Source: Sinorhizobium meliloti 4H41
GTDB taxonomy: Bacteria; Pseudomonadota; Alphaproteobacteria; Rhizobiales; Rhizobiaceae
DNA: 64,000 nt
Assembly: GCF_000375585.1 (NCBI RefSeq)
Contig: NZ_AQWP01000011.1
Span: forward strand, 62,001-126,000
Direction of reading: 5' to 3'
A model generated the notes under the pieces. That model had not been told where the DNA came from and ran no database searches. It saw nothing but the letters and a program-made list of their open reading frames with translations. The translations under genes and the position numbers were made by a program. Position 1 is the stretch's first letter, and every line of letters begins with the position of its first letter. This document shows, piece by piece, positions 1 to 10,070 of the stretch.

Positions 1-1
1 C

Positions 2-1789
2 CAACCGATCGAAGCAGGCGCCGCGTTTCGCGCGATTTCCGATCGCATTGGCTATGCGGAACTCGAAACCATCTATCGCCAGCGCCAGCAATGGATGCGC
101 GATGCCTCGCTCGACCTGGCGCGCGGCAACGTCGGCAAGGCAGTCGACGCTTACCGTGCCAATGGCAAGGTGGTCGGGTGGGATCTGAAGGCCGATGCCG
201 TCGACAATCTCATCGCCGCCTGGGACCGCGATTACGATCCGGCGAAGACGTCGCTGATCCTTGCCCATTTGCGCAGGGACGTTCGCATGCTGAACCAGAT
301 GGCGCGCATCAAGCTCATCGAACGCGGCGTTCTCGATGAAGGAACGGTGTTCAAGACGGCGGATGGCGATCGCAACTTCGCGGTCGGCGACCAGATCGTG
401 TTCCTCAAGAACGAGGGCTCACTCGGTGTCAAGAATGGCATGTTGGCCAAGGTCGTTGAGACCGGGTCGGGCCGCATCATAGCGAAGGTCGGCGATGGCG
501 AGCTTGCGCGCCAGGTGCTGGTCGAACAGCGCTTCTACAACAACCTCGATTATGGCTATGCCACGACGATCCACAAGAGCCAGGGCGCCACAGTGGATCG
601 GGTCAAGGTGCTGGGTTCTCTTTCTCTTGATCGCCACCTCACCTATGTCGCCATGACTCGTCATCGTGAGGACCTGGCCGTCTATTACGGCCGAAGATCC
701 TTCGCTAAGGCCGGCGGCTTGATCCCAGTCCTCTCGCGCAGGAACGCCAAGGAAACGACGCTCGACTACGAGAAAGGCAGTTTTTCCCGGCAAGCCCTTT
801 GCTTCGCCGAAGCTCGCGGCCTCAATCTCGTCAACGTGGCCCGGACGCTCCTTCGCGATCGGCTGGAATGGACGGTCGGGCAAAAGCAAAAGCTCATCGA
901 TCTTGGTGCGCGCCTCGCCGCAGTTGCCGCCAAGCTCGGGCTCATCATCAGCTCTGTGAAATCTCCACTCCAGGACACTGTCAGGAAGGTAAAACCGATG
1001 GTTTCCGGCATTACCACCTTCGCAAAGTCAGTCGACCAGGCGGTCGAGGACAAGGTCGCAGCCGATCGCGGCTCGAAGAAGCAGTGGGAGGAGGTTTCGA
1101 CCCGTTTCCACCTCGTCTATGCGCAGCCGGAAAGGGCGTTTAAAGCAATCAATGTCGACGCCCTGCTGAAGGATGGAGCGGTGGCGGATGCCACCATCAG
1201 CAGGATCCGCGACCAACCGGAAAGCTTCGGCGCGTTGAAAGGCAAGACCGGTCTACTGGCAAGCGGCACAGACAAACAGGCGCGGGCAACGGCGCTGACC
1301 AACGCGCCGGCTCTTGCCCGAAATCTGGAACGCTATCTGCGCCAACGGGCGGAAGCCGAACGGAAGTTTGAGGTCGAGGAACGCGCCGTTCGTCTGAAGA
1401 TGTCGATCGATATTCCGGCGCTCTCGGCAAACGCAAAGGAGACCCTCGAACGTGTGCGCGATGCGATCGACCGGAACGACCTGCCGGCCGGTCTCGAATA
1501 TGCGCTTGCCGACAGACAAGTGAAGGCCGAGCTCGAGGGTTTCGCCAAGGCTGTAGCGGAGCGTTTCGGCGAACGGACCTTCCTTCCTCTGGCTGCCAAG
1601 GACTCCAGCGGACAGACCTTCAATGCGATCACGGGTGCAATGACGGCCGGGCAGAAGGCCGAAGTGCAATCGGCGTGGAATTCGATGCGGACGGTGCAGC
1701 AGCTGGCCGCGCATGAGCGCACGACCGAGGCGTTAAAGCAGGCAGAAAGCCTGTGCCAGAAAAAGAGCCAGGGGATCGCCTTGAAATGA
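2..1789 (+). CDS. traA: Ti-type conjugative relaxase/helicase TraA, C-terminal part (5' end outside window)
   Basis: The frame is open from base 2, so this is the C-terminal ~595 residues of a larger protein. TraA nicks oriT and unwinds the transferred strand: an N-terminal MobA/MobL relaxase (not in the window) is fused to a RecD/TraI-like helicase. Visible here are the late helicase motifs, including [14 protein letters not shown] and the [12 protein letters not shown] block typical of UvrD/RecD-type enzymes. After residue ~270 comes the charged, alpha-helical tail usual for rhizobial TraA. The stop codon overlaps the ATG of the next gene (ATGA), so traA and traF are translationally coupled. 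oriT and traCDG would be expected upstream of base 1. Identification is firm; only the missing N-terminus limits it. Confidence 0.93.
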   Translation, partial: QPIEAGAAFRAISDRIGYAELETIYRQRQQWMRDASLDLARGNVGKAVDAYRANGKVVGWDLKADAVDNLIAAWDRDYDPAKTSLILAHLRRDVRMLNQMARIKLIERGVLDEGTVFKTADGDRNFAVGDQIVFLKNEGSLGVKNGMLAKVVETGSGRIIAKVGDGELARQVLVEQRFYNNLDYGYATTIHKSQGATVDRVKVLGSLSLDRHLTYVAMTRHREDLAVYYGRRSFAKAGGLIPVLSRRNAKETTLDYEKGSFSRQALCFAEARGLNLVNVARTLLRDRLEWTVGQKQKLIDLGARLAAVAAKLGLIISSVKSPLQDTVRKVKPMVSGITTFAKSVDQAVEDKVAADRGSKKQWEEVSTRFHLVYAQPERAFKAINVDALLKDGAVADATISRIRDQPESFGALKGKTGLLASGTDKQARATALTNAPALARNLERYLRQRAEAERKFEVEERAVRLKMSIDIPALSANAKETLERVRDAIDRNDLPAGLEYALADRQVKAELEGFAKAVAERFGERTFLPLAAKDSSGQTFNAITGAMTAGQKAEVQSAWNSMRTVQQLAAHERTTEALKQAESLCQKKSQGIALK

Positions 1790-2352
1790 CGGCGCAAGTG
1801 TCTGCACCTCGGATGGGACCTACGCAAAGACCGAATGCCGTCGTGCTTTTGCTGGTGGCAGCAACCATCCTTGCCAGCAGTGTTGCTGCGGCCATCATCG
1901 GCGGCTACCGCATCAACCTGACACCGAGCGAACCCCTTGGCCTCTGGCGCATCTCGGCGCTCAATCGAGTGGTGTCGACAGGCGATCTCGTCTTCATTTG
2001 TCCTCCGCAAACGCCTGTCATGCGAGAGGCCAGAGCGCGTGGCTATCTCCGCTTCGGAACGTGCCCGGGCGGGGTCGCGCCGCTCATCAAGACGGTCATC
2101 GCGGTTCCCGGGCAGCATGTCGAAATCGGTGCGGGCGTCACGATCGACGGGCATGCGATCCCTTTCTCCGATCTGGCTCAGCGCGACGGCGAGGGTCGGC
2201 CGATGGTGCCTTATTCCGGCGGCGTCGTGCCGGCAGAAAGCGTCTTCCTGCATTCACCGTTCAGGAGCTCCTACGACTCCCGCTACTTCGGACCCCTTCC
2301 CGTCGCGGGCATCCTCGGCCTGGCGCAACCGGTGCTCACCAATGCACTGTGA
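1786..2352 (+). CDS. traF: Conjugative transfer signal peptidase TraF
   Basis: 188 residues. TraF is an S26-type peptidase related to RP4 TraF, which processes and cyclises the conjugative pilin (TrbC); it acts in the inner membrane facing the periplasm. One hydrophobic segment near residues 20-38 is followed by the conserved SEPLGLWR segment carrying the catalytic Ser, and by a [15 protein letters not shown] segment with the Lys region. The late [10 protein letters not shown] segment is a typical S26 box. I chose the ATG at 1786, which overlaps the traA stop; an upstream ATG at 1753 lies inside traA. The stop overlaps the start of traB by 11 bases, as expected for the traAFBH operon. Confidence 0.93.
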   Translation: MTAQVSAPRMGPTQRPNAVVLLLVAATILASSVAAAIIGGYRINLTPSEPLGLWRISALNRVVSTGDLVFICPPQTPVMREARARGYLRFGTCPGGVAPLIKTVIAVPGQHVEIGAGVTIDGHAIPFSDLAQRDGEGRPMVPYSGGVVPAESVFLHSPFRSSYDSRYFGPLPVAGILGLAQPVLTNAL

Positions 2353-3505
2353 GCACGTTCGGCCGGTCCTGTTGATTACCGCTTCAATCATTGCCGGAAC
2401 GGTTGCTTGGAGCGGGAACGTCCTTCTCCTTCCGCTCGCATGCACGTTTCCAACCCTCTGGGCGCTTGCGCGAACGAGGCTGACGGCTGCGTGTGTCTCG
2501 GCCGGCTATTTTCTCGCTGCATCACGCGGTCTGCCACAAGGCGTGGCGGCCTTTTACGCGTTCGACCTGTGGCCTGGCTTGGCTCTGTGGCTCTGCGCAT
2601 CTTTGAGCTTTGTCGCGGTCCACGCGATCCTCTGGACAAGGCATTCTGGCATTCGTCCGATTTGCTATCTGGTGGCGGCCGCGCTCATGGCCATCCCCCC
2701 ATTTGGCATCACCGGTTGGGCGCATCCGATCACCGCCGCGGGCGTGCTGTTTCCAGGGTGGGGATGGTGGGGGCTGGTTGCCACGACAGCCGGCCTCATG
2801 GGCCTCGTTACCCGCATGTGGCCGGCTGTCCCGATCGTCCTCATTGGGTTTTGGGCATGGTCCGCCGCAACCTGGGACCCACCGAAACTACCGGAGGGCT
2901 GGCGGGGCGTCGATCTCCAGTTCGGAGCTTCGCTCGGTCGCGACGTCAGCATTGCGCGTCACCGTGATCTGATTGCCACGATGAAGGGGCAGGCATCCGG
3001 CGGCACCCGCACCGTTGTTCTTCCCGAAAGTTCTCTCGGCTTCTGGACGCCCACCGTCGAGCGGCTTTGGGTAAAAGCACTGCAGGAAAGTGACGCCACC
3101 GTCATTGCCGGCGCCGCCATCACCGATGCGGACGGATACGACAATGTTCTGGTCGCGATTTCAGGCGACGGCGCTCAAATCCTCTATCGCGAACGTATGC
3201 CTGTTCCGGGCTCGATGTGGCAGCCTTGGCGCGCCCTGCTGGGTCAGAGCGGCAGCGCGCGGGCGCATTTCTTCGCCAACCCGCTTGTGACCGCCGCCGA
3301 CGCTCGGATCGCACCGCTGATCTGCTACGAGCAACTGATCGTCTGGCCCGTCCTGCAGTCCCTGCTGCAGGAGCCGGACTTCATCGTCGCTGTCGGCAAT
3401 GGCTGGTGGACCAAGGGGACATCGATCGTCGCCATCCAGCGCGCCAGCACTCAAGCCTGGGCGCGGCTTTTTGCAAAGCCAATCGTTTTTTCCTTCAACA
3501 CGTGA
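2342..3505 (+). CDS. traB: Conjugal transfer protein TraB (membrane, nitrilase-like C-terminal domain)
   Basis: 387 residues. The first ~175 residues are several hydrophobic membrane segments; the rest is a carbon-nitrogen hydrolase (nitrilase/Lnt-like) domain with VVLPES (Glu), a central Lys region ([10 protein letters not shown]) and LICYEQ (Cys) as the likely E-K-C triad. In Ti plasmids TraB raises conjugation efficiency, but its reaction is not established. The reading frame is open far upstream; ATG 2342 is preferred because it gives the family length and overlaps the end of traF. It is followed 17 bases later by traH. The fold resembles apolipoprotein N-acyltransferase, so acylation of a mating-pair component is a reasonable inference only. 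Confidence 0.9.
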   Translation: MHCEHVRPVLLITASIIAGTVAWSGNVLLLPLACTFPTLWALARTRLTAACVSAGYFLAASRGLPQGVAAFYAFDLWPGLALWLCASLSFVAVHAILWTRHSGIRPICYLVAAALMAIPPFGITGWAHPITAAGVLFPGWGWWGLVATTAGLMGLVTRMWPAVPIVLIGFWAWSAATWDPPKLPEGWRGVDLQFGASLGRDVSIARHRDLIATMKGQASGGTRTVVLPESSLGFWTPTVERLWVKALQESDATVIAGAAITDADGYDNVLVAISGDGAQILYRERMPVPGSMWQPWRALLGQSGSARAHFFANPLVTAADARIAPLICYEQLIVWPVLQSLLQEPDFIVAVGNGWWTKGTSIVAIQRASTQAWARLFAKPIVFSFNT

Positions 3506-3522
3506 AACCCAAAGGAGACGCC

Positions 3523-4131
3523 ATGCTCGACGCTGCCCTGATTCAACAATGCGCAGACCCCTCGTTGAAGCCCCCGATCGTCGAGCAGTTCGTGACCGCC
3601 GCGGGCGCAAATGATCCACTTGCCGTCACCGTCAAATCAGGTGGCCGATTGATCCTCACCCCGAAGGCGACGACGCCGGACGAAGCCATCGCGATCGTCC
3701 GCCAGTATGTCGGCCAAGCGGTGGTGCGTGTCGGCCTGACGCAGTTTCCGGCGGGCGTCGGCGTCAAGGATGCTTCCGATCTGCAGCCCGATCTGATCGA
3801 CGCCTGCGAGAACCTTCGCAAGGGAACTGCGATGTTCGCCAAGGTGCTTCGGATTGTGGCCAAGTGGTACGGCAACCCTTGGAGCGACGAGGTCTTTCCG
3901 CAGATTTTCGACGATGCGATCTACGCTTGGAAGACCGGCGAATTCGAAGGCGTGCGTGTGTTTCAGGCTCCTGATCCGGGAGGGAGCGCGACGACAGACA
4001 GTGTGTCATCCTCAGACGCGGACACCACCGACAGCTCTCCTGAGGATGCGGCCACTGAAAGTCCGGGGAAAAGCCGCAGCGTTGGATCGGCGGAGATGCG
4101 AATCGACCTTTCCCGGATCGGTGGGAAATAA
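3523..4131 (+). CDS. traH: Conjugal transfer protein TraH
   Basis: 202 residues, last gene of the traAFBH unit. A good ribosome binding site (AAAGGAG) precedes ATG 3523. The N-terminal ~150 residues form a compact alpha/beta domain (for example QYVGQAVVRVGLTQFPAGVG). The C-terminal ~50 residues are Ser/Asp/Thr-rich and probably disordered. TraH is conserved beside TraB in Ti-type tra regions and its molecular role is unknown. The next gene begins 116 bases on, after AT-richer DNA with no clear terminator, so the conjugation transcript probably ends here. Confidence 0.88.
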   Translation: MLDAALIQQCADPSLKPPIVEQFVTAAGANDPLAVTVKSGGRLILTPKATTPDEAIAIVRQYVGQAVVRVGLTQFPAGVGVKDASDLQPDLIDACENLRKGTAMFAKVLRIVAKWYGNPWSDEVFPQIFDDAIYAWKTGEFEGVRVFQAPDPGGSATTDSVSSSDADTTDSSPEDAATESPGKSRSVGSAEMRIDLSRIGGK

Positions 4132-4247
4132 ACGACTGGAAATTTGAGACCTTCGTTCGCTGCCAAGTTAGATACAGACGGCTGCGCGATTAAAATTGGT
4201 CGGGACATGACTTTAAAATAGACGGAGAATCGATTAAGGATGGCCGT

Positions 4248-5501
4248 ATGGTAGATAAGGTCCTTCCCAAACCATTAATCGATCGCAAGGCTCGTCCGAT
4301 AGTCGAGACTGCGCTTGCCGACACTCGTGTAGTCCTGATAGCCGGCCCAAGGCAAGCTGGAAAGACAACTCTCGCGCGGCAATTCTCAGGCCCTGATCGC
4401 GCCTATCTCACCCTCGACGACGCCGGCGCGCTCAGTGCTGCCAAGGCTGATCCGGTCGGTTTTGTCCGGGGTCTTAACAGGGCCGTGATCGATGAAGTTC
4501 AGCGGGCGCCCGAACTGATACTGGCAATTAAGGAAAGCGTCGACCGCGACGACGCCCCCGGCCGATTTCTACTCACAGGTTCCGCCAATCTGGCAACTGT
4601 GCCCGCGATTGCGGACTCCCTTGCCGGGCGCATGGCCGTGGTCCCGCTCCTGCCTTTCGCCCAGTCCGAAATCCGTTCGACCCCGGGTCATTTGCTGGAT
4701 CGTCTATTCGCTGGTGAGGAACCCGCGACCGGCGAGGACGCTATATTTGGTGATGATCTTCTGGAAACCGTGCTGCGCGGTGGCTATCCGGAGGTCTTGC
4801 GCAGAGCGACGCCTGCCCGGCGCGTCGCCTGGTTGGAAGACTACGTGGCCCTGATTCTCGACCGGGACGTTCGCGACATCGCCAACATCGATCAACTCGA
4901 TCGACTGCCGCGGTTGCTGGATGTTCTTGCGGAACATGCCGGCCAACTGGTGAACCACAGCAGTTTCGGTGCCGCATTGGGACTGTCGAGCGTCACCGCG
5001 CAAAAATATGTAGCCATTCTCGAGCGGCTTTTTCTGATCAGAACACTGACGCCATGGTCGAACAACCGGTTAAGCCGGCTGATAAAAACGCCCAAACTGC
5101 ACTTTCTCGATACGGGACTGCTGGCGAGCTTGCGGGAGGACGAATCCGAAGCGCTGCGTGAAAACAGAACACGGTATGGAGCGTTGCTTGAAAGCTTCGT
5201 TGTTTCCGAGCTTTTGAAGCTTGCCTCCTGGTCTGACCGGCGCTTTTCGTTTTCGCATTACAGGACCAAAGATCAGGACGAGGTCGATGTCGTCATCGAG
5301 GATCGCCGTGGTCGGATCGTCGGAATAGAGGTCAAGGCATCAGCGACGGTGAAGACTGAGGATTTCAGGGGATTGCGTCAGTTGCAGGAAGCGGTTGGCG
5401 GTCGTTTCGTGCGTGGACTGGTCTTGCACGATCATGACCGCGTGACGCCTTTCGGAGAAAAATTGCAGGCAGCGCCCTTGTCCATTCTATGGACCATGTG
5501 A
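4248..5501 (+). CDS. AAA ATPase with DUF4143 domain
   Basis: 417 residues. Walker A is GPRQAGKTT (residues ~33-41), followed by a LTLDD strand and a Walker-B-like AVIDEVQ (~79-85). Residues ~190-340 are the DUF4143 winged-helix-like region. The C-terminal part has DQDEVDVVIEDRRG...GIEVKA, a spacing that recalls the PD-(D/E)XK nuclease fold seen in this family. AAGGA lies 7 bases before ATG 4248. These standalone ATPases are common on plasmids and in genomic islands and their role is unknown. It lies in the same direction as traH but behind a 116-base gap, so it is probably not part of the tra operon. Confidence 0.88.
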   Translation: MVDKVLPKPLIDRKARPIVETALADTRVVLIAGPRQAGKTTLARQFSGPDRAYLTLDDAGALSAAKADPVGFVRGLNRAVIDEVQRAPELILAIKESVDRDDAPGRFLLTGSANLATVPAIADSLAGRMAVVPLLPFAQSEIRSTPGHLLDRLFAGEEPATGEDAIFGDDLLETVLRGGYPEVLRRATPARRVAWLEDYVALILDRDVRDIANIDQLDRLPRLLDVLAEHAGQLVNHSSFGAALGLSSVTAQKYVAILERLFLIRTLTPWSNNRLSRLIKTPKLHFLDTGLLASLREDESEALRENRTRYGALLESFVVSELLKLASWSDRRFSFSHYRTKDQDEVDVVIEDRRGRIVGIEVKASATVKTEDFRGLRQLQEAVGGRFVRGLVLHDHDRVTPFGEKLQAAPLSILWTM

Positions 5502-5754
5502 TTGCTGAGCAGCGTCAGGATGTTTCAAACCGATGCCCACGCATCTATTGCACGGCCGGTATCCGCAAAGCTTCCGGAAGTCGCGGCCTTTGTTCGTCAC
5601 GAGGATGAAATCCCCCTCGATGATCCGAGGCATCAGATGCCAGTCGGTTTTGCCGCTAAACCCGAGCCAATTCACATTGGAAACAATCCTGGCCGTGAGC
5701 TTGGGCCACGGCCACGAATGATGTGTGAGGGCATTCATCTATAAGAAACTTCAC
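5487..5754 (-). pseudogene. Frameshifted DUF5615-type PIN-like toxin
   Basis: Two frames must be joined to read it. From the GTG at 5754 the product begins VKFLIDECPHTSFVAVAQAHG, the usual start of DUF5615 proteins. Around 5690 a one-base loss moves the family reading into another frame, which gives NWLGFSGKTDWHLMPRI and EGDFILVTNKGRDF before running out. DUF5615 proteins have a PIN-like nuclease fold and usually sit just downstream of a DUF433 antitoxin, exactly as here. The conserved Asp of LIDE and the TNKGRDF block remain, but the frameshift should abolish function. The 3' end overlaps the convergent ATPase gene. Confidence 0.7.
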
Positions 5755-5806
5755 GAGGTAGAGCCGGAGGGTTTTGGGGCACTTTCGTTCCGGAGACGCA
5801 GACGCT

Positions 5807-6481
5807 TCACGGATTTGACCTCCAGGCCTGTTCCGAAAGCTTCCGCGGCCGTCCCCTGGCGGGATGGTCCGCAGCCCAGATCTCGGCAAGTTCCACCATG
5901 CGATCAGTGAGCGAAGGATAACCCTCAACGATTTCCTCGGTGCTTGCACCTTGCGTCTTCATCGCGGCAATCGTTCGCACTGGAACGCGAGTTCCCTTCG
6001 GTTCACCGCCCACGACGCCCTTGACGCTCCGGATCATTCGCTCAGCCTCTCGAAGCGCCTCGGCGCGGGCGGCCAACTGCTCCCTTGCCCGCGCAACGTC
6101 GACAATGAGATAGTCGTCTGCCCTTACCGTATTGGCATCGGGGTTCTGGTCGATGGTATCGAATAGACGTTTGCGGCGTTCGGCAGACAAGATCGATCCG
6201 ACGCCATACCAGAGCTTCAACCGAAGAAGATTTTCATCTGTGAGTGCTCGACCCTTGCGGCCGGCGAGATGAGTTGCGACGATCCACTTGTCGATCGCAT
6301 TGTGCACAGACTTTACAGCGATCTCGTTGACAGCTGCAGCCTCGGCCAGGGGGTAGGCGTGTGATGTGCTGGCATAATCATTCTCCTTGTGGAGAATATA
6401 TAGTGGAGGCGTTGTGGAGAATATATAGTGGAGGCGTCGTCCCCGGTAAAGATCACCGAGCTTTTCGATCTCGCTGCTCAT
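5807..6481 (-). CDS. DUF433-domain protein (antitoxin-type partner of DUF5615)
   Basis: The open frame gives 224 residues. The middle (YPLAEAAAVNEIAVKSVHNAID) looks like a MerR/HTH-type DNA-binding segment. The C-terminal ~80 residues are DUF433 (GVVGGEPKGTRVPVRTIAAM ... GRPRKLSE). DUF433 proteins are antitoxin-like partners of DUF5615 PIN-like proteins, and a broken one lies immediately downstream. The start is doubtful. A strong AAGGAG with an ATG at 6375 lies in front of the conserved region but is one base out of frame with it. The in-frame start at 6481 reads through a 25-base tandem duplication and lacks a clear ribosome site. The gene may be decaying at its 5' end. Confidence 0.72.
   Translation of the reverse strand: MSSEIEKLGDLYRGRRLHYIFSTTPPLYILHKENDYASTSHAYPLAEAAAVNEIAVKSVHNAIDKWIVATHLAGRKGRALTDENLLRLKLWYGVGSILSAERRKRLFDTIDQNPDANTVRADDYLIVDVARAREQLAARAEALREAERMIRSVKGVVGGEPKGTRVPVRTIAAMKTQGASTEEIVEGYPSLTDRMVELAEIWAADHPARGRPRKLSEQAWRSNP
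6387..6436. repeat. Perfect 25-bp tandem duplication in the DUF433 promoter/leader
   Basis: TTGTGGAGAATATATAGTGG plus AGGCG occurs twice without a gap (6387-6411 and 6412-6436). It is AT-rich in a GC-rich setting and sits directly before the ribosome site of the DUF433 gene. Each unit contains GTGGAGAATATATAGTGG, which resembles an element before the neighbouring XRE gene. Its length is not a multiple of three, so the duplication shifts any reading frame that crosses it. Confidence 0.9.
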
Positions 6482-6499
6482 CAGTCTTGTGTGGTGGTT

Positions 6500-6721
6500 T
6501 CACTTTTTCTCCGGCGGTCGTTTCAGCAAATCAGACGCTTCTACGTCTAGAACCACTGCTAAGCGATCCACCACATCGATGCTCGCATTGTAAACGCTGC
6601 GTTCCAGGGAACTGATGTAGGTGCGATCGATACCTGCGCGATAAGCAAGCTCTTCTTGCGACAGGCCTTTGGCCCGACGCGCGGCTTTCAGATTTCGTGC
6701 AAATACCTCTCGAATCTCCAT
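6500..6721 (-). CDS. Small XRE-family transcriptional regulator
   Basis: 73 residues, almost entirely one Cro/CI helix-turn-helix domain (residues ~8-62). Helix 2 to the recognition helix reads AKGLSQEELAYRAGIDRTYIS, followed by the SLERSVYNAS turn typical of this subgroup. It lies upstream of, and in the same direction as, the DUF433 gene with only an 18-base gap, so it probably belongs to the same control unit. Short XRE proteins of this kind usually repress their own promoter; a candidate operator lies at 6755-6772. Confidence 0.88.
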   Translation of the reverse strand: MEIREVFARNLKAARRAKGLSQEELAYRAGIDRTYISSLERSVYNASIDVVDRLAVVLDVEASDLLKRPPEKK

Positions 6722-6754
6722 GCTCGAGAGAGCAACGGCTTGTATAGTATTTCA

Positions 6755-6772
6755 CCACGGAGTATTCTCTAC
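6755..6772 (-). promoter_or_regulatory. Candidate operator before the XRE gene
   Basis: Read on the minus strand the sequence is GTAGAGAATACTCCGTGG. It matches the GTGGAGAATATATAGTGG core of the 25-bp tandem repeat at 14 of 18 positions, in the opposite orientation. It lies 34-51 bases upstream of the XRE start. Shared motifs before the regulator and its neighbour suggest a common regulator, but this is inferred from sequence similarity only. Confidence 0.4.
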
Positions 6773-6964
6773 AACGACATTCCATGTGACGAATCAAGGT
6801 GATGCCGCGGTGGCCGAAGCTTCTCTTCGTGTGGGACGGTGAACCGTTCGAAGATTTCGACTCTCTCCTATCCTCCGGTAATCTGGTATCTAATCGCAAG
6901 CCTATGCGACGCGAACTAAGCCTCGGTTCTTGGCGGTCGTAAAATGAAGTTAGAGGAGACAAGG

Positions 6965-7285
6965 ATGAAGGACGCCAGCTCATCCGGGGCAAGAGAAAAA
7001 ATTGGAAGACAATCTCGCTGCGGTTTGATGCAAAAATCGGAATTAGAGGTCCTGGCTGTTTCGGCGATCCTCGAACACCGCCGGCTTCTCGCAGCCGATC
7101 AGGCCGTCTATGACGAGTGGTCGCGTGCAAGCGACGACCCGTCAACTTCCAGTTCAGTGCTCCAGACGCTTCAGGACGAATATATCGCACGCCAGAAAAA
7201 GTCCGAAGCCCATCAGGAGAATCTCTCGGAAATTCTGGACGCACTCGGCTACGTTCCAGACGTGCCGTTTGAAGGCGACGATTAG
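6965..7285 (+). CDS. traM: TraM-type antiactivator of quorum-sensing regulator TraR
   Basis: 106 residues from ATG 6965, which has GAGGAG six bases upstream; an ATG at 6944 lacks this. The TraM signature is visible: EVLAVSAILEHRRLL (compare IRTHRRLV of Agrobacterium TraM), then a long helix ending in LSEILDALGYVPDVPFEGDD, parallel to ISILGFIPKVV. TraM binds TraR and blocks DNA binding until AHL levels are high, setting the threshold for conjugation. The gene meets traR tail to tail with only three bases between the stop codons, an arrangement known for traM/traR pairs. The N-terminus is more variable than the C-terminus. Confidence 0.83.
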   Translation: MKDASSSGAREKIGRQSRCGLMQKSELEVLAVSAILEHRRLLAADQAVYDEWSRASDDPSTSSSVLQTLQDEYIARQKKSEAHQENLSEILDALGYVPDVPFEGDD

Positions 7286-7288
7286 ACC

Positions 7289-8315
<1,027 letters not shown>

Positions 8316-9617
8316 TTAAATTCCACGGTAAGCGGACGGGAAAATGATGTCCTGGTCCACTAACACATTGAATCTGTAACCTGGCCGAATGCGGATTGTT
8401 GGCTGAACATTCAGGTTCTTCGAGATTGTCTGCTCCGCCACCCGACCAAACGATTCGGCGAAGTTTCTTCGCGCCGCATCGGATGCCGTATCCTGCGTCG
8501 CAAGCGTCGAACTTTCTGGCATTGTCATGTCGATCCCGGTCCCGATCAAGGCAACGAGTGCCGCCGAACTCCACGTGCGCCACAGGTGCCGATCGACCTT
8601 GTCCTTTAAGCCGCCATATCCTTCCGCGTCAGTGCCAGCCATGCCCCCGATCTGAAGGGTTGAGCCGTTCGGAAAAATGAGGTCCGTCCAGACGACAAGG
8701 ACCCTTTCCTGCCCGAATGAGACCTTGGAGTCATAGCGGCCGAGCAGCTTCGCACCCTGCGGTATGAGGAGCCGGTAGCCCGTCGCGCTATCAAAGACGT
8801 TCTGGCTCACCTGCGCTGTGATCCGTCCCGGCAGATCGGAGTTGAGGCCGGTGATCAACGTAGCAGGAACGACCGAGCCGCGTTTCAGCTCGTAGGGCGA
8901 GATCTGCTTCACGATCTGGTTCGGCAGATAGCCGAGATCTTTGATGTCCTGGTTGAAAAAATCTTCCTTTGAGGTTTGGCCATTCGGATCGACATTCTGA
9001 CCCATAAGGCCGGCATTCGTTGCCGCGGCATAGAGATCCGAGACCCTCGTGGCTGCACCAGTCGAATTTTGGCCGCTCGAGTCCGTGGTAGTCGTTGCCG
9101 CTTTTTCAATTTCGGAAATATCGACCTTCAATGGGGAGTCCAGCGCCGTTGCACGCGCCTGCAGGCGAGCCATCCGCTGGCGCTGGGCCTCTCGGATATA
9201 CTGTTCATCCTGCTCCCGCTTCAGACGGGCCCTCCATTCTTCTTCCGATCCGAGCGGGGGGCGTCGCTCTTCCTGTTCGAGGGGTCGGCGAGCAACAGCG
9301 GGCGCCTCCTCCTCAACTTTCTGCTCGACGGCAGGCGTTGGCTGAAACGCTTCCCGCTCGACCGGCTCACCGATGATGCCATCGGCAATGCCGCGCTTGA
9401 GCTGGTCCCCGAAATTGGTTGCGGGAGTATTCGAAGCACTGTCGATATCGCTATTTCGGGCAAAGGGAAGCCCGCGCCACGACAGTCCGATCACGACCAC
9501 GCCAACGAATAGCGCGACGAGAACGATGGCGATGATGATCGGCAGCCGATTGATTCGGCGCATGCTGTTCTCATCATCGGCATGAGCCGACACACCAAGA
9601 TGGAGAGACTGGACCAT
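8316..9617 (-). CDS. trbI: Conjugal transfer protein TrbI (VirB10-like)
   Basis: 433 residues. One transmembrane helix lies near residues 25-45 (PIIIAIVLVALFVGVVVIGL), followed by a Pro/Glu-rich linker and then the VirB10/TrbI beta-barrel domain (residues ~235-430; SPYELKRGSVVPATLITGLNSD region, QGAKLLGRYDS, GMAGTDAEGYGGLKDKVDRH). It spans the envelope and links the inner-membrane machinery to the outer-membrane ring of the mating-pair type IV secretion system. GGGGAG precedes ATG 9617. It is the last gene of the traI-trb operon. Confidence 0.94.
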   Translation of the reverse strand: MVQSLHLGVSAHADDENSMRRINRLPIIIAIVLVALFVGVVVIGLSWRGLPFARNSDIDSASNTPATNFGDQLKRGIADGIIGEPVEREAFQPTPAVEQKVEEEAPAVARRPLEQEERRPPLGSEEEWRARLKREQDEQYIREAQRQRMARLQARATALDSPLKVDISEIEKAATTTTDSSGQNSTGAATRVSDLYAAATNAGLMGQNVDPNGQTSKEDFFNQDIKDLGYLPNQIVKQISPYELKRGSVVPATLITGLNSDLPGRITAQVSQNVFDSATGYRLLIPQGAKLLGRYDSKVSFGQERVLVVWTDLIFPNGSTLQIGGMAGTDAEGYGGLKDKVDRHLWRTWSSAALVALIGTGIDMTMPESSTLATQDTASDAARRNFAESFGRVAEQTISKNLNVQPTIRIRPGYRFNVLVDQDIIFPSAYRGI

Positions 9618-9629
9618 ATCTGTCTCCCC

Positions 9630-10067
9630 TCAATTACGCTGCATGACGGAAAGCGGGCTTGCCGGCGTAGCGCCGACTGCTGTTGCTGTATACACCCGGC
9701 CAAGGGCGATCGACGGCGTGGAGAGTCGGGCGAGCACCTGACCGTCAACGCCATCGATCGAATAGGCGAGCTCGACAAGTTTCACGTCCTTTCGGATCTT
9801 CCCGTCGGTAACGACCGTGTAGCCCCATCCCTTCAGCGCGGCTTCGAGGGCCATCCCATACTCCGACGTGCCCTTGCCCATCATGATGGTTGTGGTGCCT
9901 GCCGGGCCAATTTGCTCGGCGAGCCGGCTCGCCATATCGCCGGCGATTGCGCTTGCGGCCGGGGCAGTCACCGCAGTGGCGTTTGAGCTGGTGTCCAATC
10001 CCTCCTCGGCAGTTTGGCAACTGGAAAGAAAAACGGCAGCAACGATGAAAACGAGAGCTTTGCGCAT
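9630..10067 (-). CDS. trbH: Conjugal transfer lipoprotein TrbH
   Basis: 145 residues with a lipoprotein signal peptide and lipobox FLSSCQT, so it is probably anchored in the outer membrane. TrbH sits at this place in all Ti-type trb operons. I take ATG 10067, which has GGAGG seven bases upstream; a GTG directly before it is possible. The stop lies 12 bases before trbI. Confidence 0.88.
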   Translation of the reverse strand: MRKALVFIVAAVFLSSCQTAEEGLDTSSNATAVTAPAASAIAGDMASRLAEQIGPAGTTTIMMGKGTSEYGMALEAALKGWGYTVVTDGKIRKDVKLVELAYSIDGVDGQVLARLSTPSIALGRVYTATAVGATPASPLSVMQRN

Positions 10068-10070
10068 CAC

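Noticed and set aside
1333-2253. 306-codon minus-strand ORF opposite traA/traF
   Set aside because: Shadow frame in GC-rich coding DNA; no domain, no ribosome site, and it lies across two recognised genes.
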